Origin: Candidatus Cloacimonadota bacterium
GTDB lineage: Bacteria > Cloacimonadota > Cloacimonadia > Cloacimonadales > JAFGVF01
NCBI GenBank assembly: GCA_016938155.1
Contig: JAFGVF010000168.1
Span: 1 to 5,083, forward strand
Direction of reading: 5' to 3'
Length of the DNA: 5,083 bases
The translations under genes were made by a program, and so were the position numbers. Below, piece after piece: positions 1 to 5,083 of this stretch (its first letter is position 1; each line of letters opens with the position of its first letter). Below the pieces are notes generated by a model, which made no database searches, had not been told where the DNA came from, and saw nothing but the letters and a program-made list of their open reading frames with translations.

Positions 1-1559
1 AGAATCTTTGGAGATGGGTCTCCATAATAATGATTAAAAAGAGCTACATCTTCATTTGCGTGATATTCGTTATTAATAAAAGTGCTATTTTTGATAACTG
101 TTTCATTCAGAGCTTTAATAAAATAAACTCCATAAGTTGACATCTCTGTCTCGTGCTGCAAGGCAGTATTGTTCTGTATTAACACATTATCCACAATAAT
201 ATCATAAGTCGATATATAAAAAGCTATTGTTTTGTTTGTAACATTATTCCTGATGATAGTATTTTTAACTGAGATATCTCCATCGATAATATCTCTATCA
301 CTATTCCAAACATTTATTAAAGCATTCTGGTCTGAATTTGTACAGTCTTCAATAACTACATTATCTATTTCTGCATTATAGGGAGTATAACCCCCAATTG
401 CTTGAGCATTTTCAGTCGTCAAACTCAAATCTCTAATTGTCATATTGCTCTGATGTGAGGCAAAGGATATAGCAGTTGAAAGTGGTGAGTTTACAAAATC
501 TTCCGCATAGATGTGGGTCTGTTCAGGCGAAGCTCCCTGTAGAGTTGTGTTCTCCTTTAAAACAATTGAGGTGTTAAATCCGTTTACCTCTTCAATGAAA
601 TCCCCTTCCATAAGATGCACTGTTCTCGGATTGCTTTCAGTTGCAAATATTTTTTGAAATGCCTTCCAGGTTGTTCTCAGAGGTTCTTGAGAAGTTAATC
701 CGGTGTTCGTGTCATCACCATTCATAGAAACATATAAATCATTCATAACAGGGGTAATATATGTTCTTTGAAAATCAAATACTGGAAAAGGGTTGGGTAA
801 ATCATTGTAATCGTAATCAAAGACATTCACATAATACTTGGAAGGTTCATACCAGGTAAACATATCAAGATAAATTTCCTGTGTGTGAAAGCGGTTAAAG
901 TACCAGCCAATATCCATTCCCTGAGGACTGTTATTATTGTATATACTGCATCGGTTCTGTTGGTCGAAAACTATTGTAGCATTTTCAGTTGAAGTACTTG
1001 CAAAGCAGATACCTCCTCCGACAAACCTGCCGATATTGTTATATATATTTACTTTAGATAAATTGCAAACACTATTTTGCCCAAAGAAAATCCCCCCTCC
1101 CTGAGATGCTCTGTTACCGTAGATTTCCAGATTTATCAAGGTTAAATCAATCTGATCGTATAAGTAAATACCCCCTCCATACACAATAAAACTATTGATA
1201 TCATGGATATCATAAAAGATATGCCCTCTTCCTCCGGTAATCGAAAGACCCCGAATCGTGCAATCTATCACATTCTCAAAGCAGAGAATAGTAGATTCCT
1301 CTTCAAATCTTCCATCTATGATTGTTGTGTTTATATAAGTAGAATCTCCGGTTGTTGCCTCCAGGGAACAGAGCGTAATTCCGATTTTATTGCTCAGATC
1401 AATGTTCTCGTAGTAAGTTCCGGGACTGATAAGAACCATATCTCCCTGTGCGGCATTATTAATACCTTCCTGTATAGTCATGTAATCGGCGGGAATATTG
1501 ATTACATCTGCAAACATGATAAACGGTATTAAGAGAAAGATGATTGTTACTAGTCTCAT
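1..1559 (-). CDS. Secreted right-handed beta-helix repeat protein, 3' end outside the window
   Basis: Reading the minus strand from the ATG at 1559 gives 519 codons without a stop, so the C-terminus is missing. The start has a strong Shine-Dalgarno (GGAGG, 4 bases upstream) and leads into a signal peptide (MRLVTIIFLLIPFIMFA, cleavage likely near residue 17). Residues 18-60 match the typical parallel beta-helix opening (IPADYMTIQEGINNAAQGD, then LISPGTYYENI). Glycine triplets followed by Ile and an aromatic or Cys recur at about residues 128, 154 and 181 (GGGIYL, GGGIFF, GGGICF), spaced 26-27 residues, like the rungs of Chlamydia Pmp-type repeats. A second module starts near residue 275 (DLYVSMNGDDTNTGLTSQEP, a DUF1565-like start) and runs into Asn-rich rungs to the edge. 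Such proteins are extracellular or surface adhesins or polysaccharide-binding/lyase-like proteins; no catalytic residues could be assigned. A T9SS sorting domain beyond the edge is expected by analogy with the neighbours but is not seen. Confidence 0.9.
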   Translation of the reverse strand, partial: MRLVTIIFLLIPFIMFADVINIPADYMTIQEGINNAAQGDMVLISPGTYYENIDLSNKIGITLCSLEATTGDSTYINTTIIDGRFEEESTILCFENVIDCTIRGLSITGGRGHIFYDIHDINSFIVYGGGIYLYDQIDLTLINLEIYGNRASQGGGIFFGQNSVCNLSKVNIYNNIGRFVGGGICFASTSTENATIVFDQQNRCSIYNNNSPQGMDIGWYFNRFHTQEIYLDMFTWYEPSKYYVNVFDYDYNDLPNPFPVFDFQRTYITPVMNDLYVSMNGDDTNTGLTSQEPLRTTWKAFQKIFATESNPRTVHLMEGDFIEEVNGFNTSIVLKENTTLQGASPEQTHIYAEDFVNSPLSTAISFASHQSNMTIRDLSLTTENAQAIGGYTPYNAEIDNVVIEDCTNSDQNALINVWNSDRDIIDGDISVKNTIIRNNVTNKTIAFYISTYDIIVDNVLIQNNTALQHETEMSTYGVYFIKALNETVIKNSTFINNEYHANEDVALFNHYYGDPSPKI

Positions 1560-1563
1560 TCGA

Positions 1564-1568
1564 CCTCC
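1564..1568 (-). promoter_or_regulatory. Shine-Dalgarno of the beta-helix gene
   Basis: On the minus strand GGAGG, part of CCGGAGGTCGA, sits 4 bases before the ATG at 1559. It fixes the start codon. It also contrasts with the metallophosphoesterase gene and the small sorting-domain gene, neither of which has a recognisable Shine-Dalgarno. Confidence 0.7.
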
Positions 1569-1578
1569 GGTTTAAATA

Positions 1579-1606
1579 GGATAGTGGCAGTTTCCTGCCA
1601 CTTTCC
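1579..1606. repeat. GAAA-tetraloop hairpin between two genes
   Basis: AGTGGCAG (1583-1590) and CTGCCACT (1595-1602) are perfect inverse complements around a four-base loop. The loop reads TTTC on the plus strand and GAAA on the minus strand, which is a stable GNRA tetraloop in the direction of transcription. Beyond one A/A mismatch, three more pairs extend the stem (GGA with TCC), giving 11 of 12 pairs. It lies 12 bases past the stop of the small sorting-domain gene and about 20 bases before the start of the beta-helix gene. No run of T follows it on the minus strand (ATCCTATTTAAA), so it is not a classical intrinsic terminator. It could be an mRNA stabiliser, a processing site or a small dispersed palindrome. 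Its sequence resembles the right end of the 11-base array at 2378-2493. Confidence 0.75.
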
Positions 1607-1618
1607 ATAGTTATTAGT

Positions 1619-2173
1619 TTACTTTAATAAGAGCATTTTATTCGTCAATGTTTTTTCGAAAGTAGTTAACTTATAAAAATATACTCCTGAAGTTACTTTA
1701 TTACCTTTACCATCAAGCCCCCTCCAGAGTATCTGATTATTACCTGAATTCATTACTTCATTCACTAAAGTTGCAACCTGCTGACCTTTAATGTTGTATA
1801 TCGTCAGAGTGACTTTACTCTCTTTGGGGATTGAGAAGTTGATTGTTGTTTCAGGATTAAACGGGTTAGGATAATTTGACAATGAATAATCCAAAGTTAC
1901 TTTAGTATTGTTTTCCTCAGGTGATATCATTGAATAAAAGTAATAATCGGTTCCATTAACTTTCTGATACTCAAAGCTTTCTAATGAAATCCAGATGGAA
2001 GTGTATTCTTCGTCAAGAATTACACGATTATCTGAATCGGCTACTGAATCCAACTCTAACATAGTCGTAATCTTTGTACTATCGCTTTGGACATAATGAG
2101 GACCATCCCATCCTTCACTACCTGTTCCCTTAAAAGCAGTTGCATAAGAAAACAATTGGATCATTAGTAACAA
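1619..2173 (-). CDS. Small exported protein with T9SS type A C-terminal sorting domain; start uncertain
   Basis: This is a 184-residue frame counted from a TTG at 2173. Residues 100-184 form a T9SS sorting domain: YPNPFNPETTINFSIP, then a VTLTIYNIKGQQVATL strand pair, SGVYFYKL, and a terminal KMLLLK. In this family the domain directs cargo through the outer membrane and is then removed or used for surface anchoring. The passenger, roughly residues 14-99, is short, acidic and rich in Ser, Asp and Tyr, and I do not recognise it. The TTG start has no Shine-Dalgarno and would leave a signal peptide without a basic n-region. The frame stays open upstream to a TGA at 2216-2218, and those codons add a basic, hydrophobic leader (KREKIIHVALG). 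The true start is therefore upstream, probably the ATG at 2219 one frame off. A passenger this small next to a full sorting domain may also mean a gene remnant. Confidence 0.75.
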   Translation of the reverse strand: MLLMIQLFSYATAFKGTGSEGWDGPHYVQSDSTKITTMLELDSVADSDNRVILDEEYTSIWISLESFEYQKVNGTDYYFYSMISPEENNTKVTLDYSLSNYPNPFNPETTINFSIPKESKVTLTIYNIKGQQVATLVNEVMNSGNNQILWRGLDGKGNKVTSGVYFYKLTTFEKTLTNKMLLLK

Positions 2174-2219
2174 TCCAAGGGCTACATGAATAATTTTTTC
2201 TCTTTTTCCCTCTTCTCAT
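2174..2219 (-). other. Probable frameshifted start of the signal peptide of the sorting-domain gene
   Basis: The ATG at 2219 begins MRRGKKRK, an ideal basic n-region, but then runs out of frame and ends at a TAA after 29 codons. The downstream frame supplies IIHVALGLLLMIQLFSYATA, an ideal hydrophobic core with an Ala-Thr-Ala cleavage site. Removing one base joins the two into a textbook 28-residue signal peptide. The six-T run at 2194-2199 (six A on the coding strand) is the likeliest place. This may be a sequencing or assembly error, a real inactivating mutation, or ribosomal or polymerase slippage. A start at one of the ATT codons at 2189-2194 is a less likely alternative. Confidence 0.55.
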
Positions 2220-2377
2220 TGTCAAATGTTTTATTTTACTGCCGACTATCGGTCGGAAATGATATGGTTTCCTATGATAGAAAGGTAATACTATATGATA
2301 GAGTAGCGTTTGTGTGTCAGCAGTGGCAATAATGAGGAGTTTGGCACTTTTAGAGCTTTTTCAGCACTCCTTTTACC
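2220..2377. other. AT-rich intergenic stretch with minor inverted repeats
   Basis: No gene is visible here. It contains a 5-bp inverted repeat (CCGAC at 2242-2246 with GTCGG at 2252-2256), two similar short palindromic stretches (CTATGATAG and CTATATGATAG, about 2272-2299), one isolated CAGTG pentamer at 2321-2325, and a longer-range inverted pair (AGGAGT at 2335-2340 with ACTCCT at 2366-2371). It presumably carries the promoter of the small sorting-domain gene. The best -10-like box is TAAAAT on the minus strand at 2233-2238, 13 bases before the ATG at 2219, but I see no convincing -35, so I do not call a promoter. Confidence 0.45.
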
Positions 2378-2493
2378 GGCAGTTTAACTCCCCACTGTTT
2401 TCTCACTGCTCAGTCACTGCTTCTCCACTGTCAACCCACTGAAACAGTGAGTGGGCAGTGAGTGTACAGTGGTAGAGCAGTGGGAAAACTGCC
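2378..2493. repeat. 11-base-phased CACTG/CAGTG inverted array
   Basis: CACTG occurs at 2393, 2404, 2415, 2426 and 2437, every step exactly 11 bases. After an AAA centre the inverse CAGTG occurs at 2445, 2456, 2467 and 2478, again every 11 bases. The six-base spacers differ from one another. An outer perfect 8-bp inverted repeat (GGCAGTTT 2378-2385 with AAACTGCC 2486-2493) bounds the block, and CCCACTG 2391-2397 can pair with CAGTGGG 2478-2484. The whole region could fold into a long imperfect hairpin in either strand's RNA. Because the unit repeats, at least two pairing registers shifted by one unit are possible. It lies 68 bases downstream of the metallophosphoesterase stop and about 160 bases upstream of the leader of the sorting-domain gene. 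Its function is unknown: candidates are a helically phased protein-binding array, a structured RNA or 3' UTR, or a small non-coding mobile repeat. Confidence 0.85.
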
Positions 2494-2560
2494 CATCGAT
2501 GGATATGAGGATAATGGAACACATAAGTTGAAAAATATTTGAAATCAGGAGATGAAACTT

Positions 2561-4258
2561 TTATTTCAGGAGTATCAATTTATGAGTTTTGTTTTCACTC
2601 CCGATTGTCACACGCAGAAAGTAGATACCGGATTTCTCATTGCTGCTGTCCCAAAGAAATTCATTATTCCCTGAAATGAGTATCGGACCGGCAAGAGTCT
2701 TAACTTTCTGTCCTTTAACATTGAAAATCTCGATAAAAGCTTCCTTTTTATCCTTGCATTGGATACTGACTGTAACTTTCTCCGAAAAAGGATTAGGATA
2801 ACACTTAACTGATTGCAGCACTGTTAAACTGTTATCTTCATTGGAATTGGAATAATCAGTGGAAACTGTTATCTGGGCATTGGCATAACCGTTAACATCA
2901 ACACTGATATAGCAGGTATTCTGGTCAGGAGTTCGCATGATTTGAAGCAGTGTCCCACCGGTAACATTATAACCATAAAGCCCGGGAGGCATTATAAACT
3001 TCAACCGCATATCCTGAAACGGTATCCCGTAATTATTTGTAATGGTTGCAGATACGGAATCAGCTATACCTATATTGGAAGGTGAATAATTTACAGTCAA
3101 TGATTGACCGTAGCTACCGGCATAGGAAGTATTTAGGGGCTGAAGAGCATTATTGATAACATTGACTATACGAAAAGCCCTTGTACCACCACCGAGATTG
3201 TCGGTCCCAAGATTATACGGTTGGGAATATATACTCCCTTCACTATAGTGAATATGTCCCCAAAGTGCCATATTCACATTCAGTGATGCTAAATTTAGCT
3301 GTTCACTGAAATCATAATGATAAAAAAGAACCCTTGCAGCGTCGGATGCATGAAGATTCAGTTGCGTATGTAGCCATTGCATTTGCCTGGATGTGAAGCT
3401 TTCATCACCATAACGATACCAGAGATAATCATCATAGTTGATATATGATTCCATACCTATAAAGGCAATTTCACCATAATTAAAAGTATAGTTCTGAGTA
3501 TAATAAAAATCTGAAGCAGGTGGATTATAAAGTCTTTGCCAGCCGAAAAATCTCCACCAATTCTGCCTTGCAGTGCCATCAGGAGGAGGAGTTGAATTCC
3601 ATCCCCCGATATCATGATTACCGGATACAAGATAGACCGGAACTTCGAGTTCACCCAAGACTCTCTTCGCTTTAGTGTAATACTCACGACCCTGGAACTC
3701 CTCGAGTTCTCCCTCATGCACTACATCACCGGTAAAAAGAACAAACTCGGGGTGGATAAGATTTATGTCCTGAATCACAGCCCGAAGGTCATTAATACAA
3801 GTAGAGTCATTCTCGGAACCTTGCTCATAATAGTACATCTCAGTTGGCAGATGAGCATCAGTTATCTGAATAAATTTGTAATTAGTCTTTAGGCTCGGAA
3901 TTAGATGTACCGCATTTCGTGCGATATCAGTGACAATACCACTTGCGGAAACCTGTAAATCATAAAGTTCATAAATCTGGGGTTGAGGAGTTGTAACTGT
4001 CAGAAACCAACGGGCATAACCACTCATATACTGTGCTGCAGTAATTGTTAATGGTAGAGAAATGTCCTCATAAATCAATGCTGCCTGCCATCCGGCAGTT
4101 GCTGCAGGAGCATCGCATTCAATCGTAAAAGATTCCCCGGGAGTAGTTATCTGAGGGACGCTCAAAATAGGTTTTTGTATGATGGTCAATACATCCCCGA
4201 TGGCAGAAAGAGCAACTATACTGAACATTGATAAGGCTATTATTAATAATATTTTCAT
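2561..4258 (-). CDS. Secreted calcineurin-like metallophosphoesterase with T9SS sorting domain
   Basis: This complete 565-residue protein starts at the ATG at 4258, directly after a promoter, and stops with TAA at 2561. Residues 1-19 are a signal peptide (MKILLIIALSMFSIVALSA). About 28-120 look like an Ig/Fn3-like beta-sandwich. The phosphoesterase domain covers about 127-370 and has every metal-binding motif: D134-A-H136 (ITDAHL), G177-D178 (FTGDVV), G213-N-H-D216, H314 (FYHYDF) and G334-H-I-H337. The active site therefore looks intact, with two metal ions hydrolysing a phosphomono- or diester; the substrate is not predictable. About 380-470 form a second beta-sandwich. Residues 487-565 are the T9SS type A sorting domain (YPNPFSEKVTVSIQ, IFNVKGQKVKTL, SGIYFLRV, ending KLILLK). 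It should act outside the cell or on its surface, perhaps in phosphate scavenging from organic phosphates or nucleotides. No Shine-Dalgarno precedes it. Confidence 0.93.
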   Translation of the reverse strand: MKILLIIALSMFSIVALSAIGDVLTIIQKPILSVPQITTPGESFTIECDAPAATAGWQAALIYEDISLPLTITAAQYMSGYARWFLTVTTPQPQIYELYDLQVSASGIVTDIARNAVHLIPSLKTNYKFIQITDAHLPTEMYYYEQGSENDSTCINDLRAVIQDINLIHPEFVLFTGDVVHEGELEEFQGREYYTKAKRVLGELEVPVYLVSGNHDIGGWNSTPPPDGTARQNWWRFFGWQRLYNPPASDFYYTQNYTFNYGEIAFIGMESYINYDDYLWYRYGDESFTSRQMQWLHTQLNLHASDAARVLFYHYDFSEQLNLASLNVNMALWGHIHYSEGSIYSQPYNLGTDNLGGGTRAFRIVNVINNALQPLNTSYAGSYGQSLTVNYSPSNIGIADSVSATITNNYGIPFQDMRLKFIMPPGLYGYNVTGGTLLQIMRTPDQNTCYISVDVNGYANAQITVSTDYSNSNEDNSLTVLQSVKCYPNPFSEKVTVSIQCKDKKEAFIEIFNVKGQKVKTLAGPILISGNNEFLWDSSNEKSGIYFLRVTIGSENKTHKLILLK

Positions 4259-4264
4259 AATCGT

Positions 4265-4295
4265 ATTATAATCTGAATCAGTGTAAATGCGTCAA
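4265..4295 (-). promoter_or_regulatory. Promoter of the metallophosphoesterase gene, probably giving a leaderless mRNA
   Basis: On the minus strand a -35-like TTGACG (4290-4295) and a perfect -10 TATAAT (4265-4270) are separated by 19 bases. That spacing is long for a sigma-70 promoter, though wide spacing is common in FCB-group promoters. Only six bases separate the -10 box from the ATG at 4258, so the expected transcription start falls on or next to the A of the start codon. This fits the missing Shine-Dalgarno. The gene would thus be transcribed separately from the permease that ends 48 bases upstream. Confidence 0.55.
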
Positions 4296-4306
4296 GAAAA
4301 TGATTT

Positions 4307-5083
4307 CTATCGCCTCAATATCTTCATCGGGTCAACTTTTTGTGCTTGAATGGCAGGAAAAAGAGTAGCGAGGAAGCTGATGAACAGGCAAATGGTTGTA
4401 ATAATCACAAAATCCCATAATCTCGGGGCAACGGGTAGAGCACTCATTGGCAGGTTCCCTGCCGGAATCTTTATCAGATGCCATTGGTGCTGAACAAAGA
4501 TGAATAATGAAGCAAGTGTAATCCCTATAGCCGTTCCCGTTACTCCAATTGTCAGACCTTGACGCAGATAGATTATGAATATATCTTTGTCCGTACAACC
4601 CAGAGATTTTAGAATCCCGATATCCTTTCTTTGACGAGCAATCATCTTGGCAAAGTTACCGGTCAGATTGAAAGATGTAATCAGAATCATCAAGCTCAGA
4701 ATCACCATCATCACAACTTTCTCCAACCTCATAGCCTGATACATATTACGATCAAAACTACTCCAATCTTCAAACTGTATCTCAGGAAATGAAGCTGATA
4801 TCTGCTTGATTAGCTTGCGGGTTTTGCGGGGATTGTCTGTGCGTATTTCGAGCTGCTGAACACTGTCATCCAATCCGAGAAACCACCCGCAATTCTCAAT
4901 AGTTGTATAGGAGATTAACTTATCATATTCCGGCATACCTGAGATGAAAATTCCGGCAACGGTCAGCTCTCGCGTTTTCGGCATCAAACCAAATGGAGTC
5001 GGAATTGTTCCGATAGGAGCCATAACCGTTAACTTGTCACCTGGAATAGCTCTTAAATCCATTGCTAAATCATAACCAAGGAT
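4307..5083 (-). CDS. LolC/LolE-family ABC transporter permease (FtsX fold), 5' end outside the window
   Basis: The frame is open to the right edge. Seven codons upstream of the ATG at 5062 (ILGYDLA) continue the family's pattern, so that ATG is internal and the start is missing. About 258 codons are visible against roughly 400 in LolC/LolE, so the first membrane helix and part of the periplasmic domain are absent. Counting from the ATG at 5062, 1-110 is periplasmic, with the LolC/E-like GDKLTVMAP, VAGIFISGMPEYDK and LGLDDSVQQLEIR. Then come QAMRLEKVVMMVILSLMILI (helix about 116-136), the cytoplasmic coupling loop RQRKDIGILKSLGCT (143-157), and helices at about 165-190 and 214-236. The end, FPAIQAQKVDPMKILRR, is the usual FtsX-family C-terminus. 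With a LolD-type ATPase such proteins release lipoproteins from the inner membrane. In FCB genomes LolC cannot be told from LolE by sequence alone, and a MacB-like role is less likely. Confidence 0.88.
   Translation of the reverse strand: MLGYDLAMDLRAIPGDKLTVMAPIGTIPTPFGLMPKTRELTVAGIFISGMPEYDKLISYTTIENCGWFLGLDDSVQQLEIRTDNPRKTRKLIKQISASFPEIQFEDWSSFDRNMYQAMRLEKVVMMVILSLMILITSFNLTGNFAKMIARQRKDIGILKSLGCTDKDIFIIYLRQGLTIGVTGTAIGITLASLFIFVQHQWHLIKIPAGNLPMSALPVAPRLWDFVIITTICLFISFLATLFPAIQAQKVDPMKILRR

Noticed and set aside
1203..1532. A plus-strand open frame of 109 codons
   Set aside because: It lies wholly inside the beta-helix gene on the other strand. It has no ribosome binding site and no protein-like domain, while the minus frame has a signal peptide and clear repeats.
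1579..1606. Rho-independent terminator after the sorting-domain gene
   Set aside because: The hairpin is strong, but the sequence after it on the minus strand (ATCCTATTTAAA) has no T tract, so it is recorded as a hairpin repeat instead.
2242..2256. Intrinsic terminator from the CCGAC/GTCGG inverted repeat
   Set aside because: The stem has only 5 pairs and no T run follows it on either strand.
2393..2482. CRISPR array
   Set aside because: The repeat is only 5 bases with 6-base spacers and it inverts halfway. CRISPR repeats are over 20 bases and all in one orientation, and no cas genes are seen.
2393..2482. Plasmid-type iteron origin of replication
   Set aside because: The phasing resembles iterons, but the array inverts, the conserved unit is very short, no DnaA box was recognised, and no replication initiator gene is nearby.
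3457..3892. Two alternative frames (minus 3457-3717 and plus 3614-3892)
   Set aside because: Both overlap the phosphoesterase catalytic core, whose frame carries every metal-binding motif. The translations look random.
4332..4598. Alternative minus-strand frame of 88 codons
   Set aside because: It overlaps the well-supported permease frame, and its composition (His-, Ser- and Asn-rich with no helices) is typical of an out-of-frame shadow.
4307..5062. A complete short permease starting at the ATG at 5062
   Set aside because: The frame continues through the window edge with family-like residues, and the N-terminal helix of LolC/E proteins would be missing, so the ATG is internal.

Overview
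The window is AT-rich bacterial DNA and every protein gene in it lies on the minus strand. The proteins point to a member of the FCB superphylum that uses the type IX secretion system (T9SS). Two of them end in a 'YPNPF...' C-terminal sorting domain that finishes in LLLK or LILLK. A third opens with an 'IPADYxTIQEGI...' right-handed beta-helix start, a combination I associate with Candidatus Cloacimonadota-like genomes. That placement is inference from protein style; other FCB phyla, such as Marinimicrobia or Ignavibacteria-type Bacteroidota, are not excluded.

Layout in transcription order, from the right edge to the left. (1) 5083-4307: the C-terminal part of a LolC/LolE-type FtsX-fold ABC permease, with its start outside the window. 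(2) A 48-bp gap with a strong-looking promoter whose -10 box (TATAAT) ends 6 bases before the next ATG, which suggests a leaderless mRNA. (3) 4258-2561: a complete secreted calcineurin-like metallophosphoesterase with a T9SS sorting domain. (4) 2560-2174: a gap of about 390 bp holding the most unusual structure here, nine CACTG/CAGTG pentamers at an exact 11-base period (five in one orientation, then four inverted), bounded by an 8-bp outer inverted repeat. (5) 2173-1619: a small exported protein that is mostly a T9SS sorting domain, whose signal peptide looks interrupted by a one-base frameshift. (6) A 59-bp gap with a perfect 8-bp GAAA-tetraloop hairpin that resembles the end of the 11-base array. 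(7) 1559 to the left edge: a secreted beta-helix protein of at least 519 residues, open through base 1. It is the largest reading frame on the left side and is easily missed because its stop lies outside the window.

The permease probably belongs to lipoprotein trafficking or a related envelope ABC system. The other three genes encode exported cargo predicted to be carried across the outer membrane by T9SS; for the beta-helix protein the sorting domain would lie beyond the edge. There is no sign that the genes form one pathway. The promoter, the long gap and the separate ribosome binding site suggest several transcription units. I saw no tRNA, rRNA, CRISPR array, transposase or integrase.
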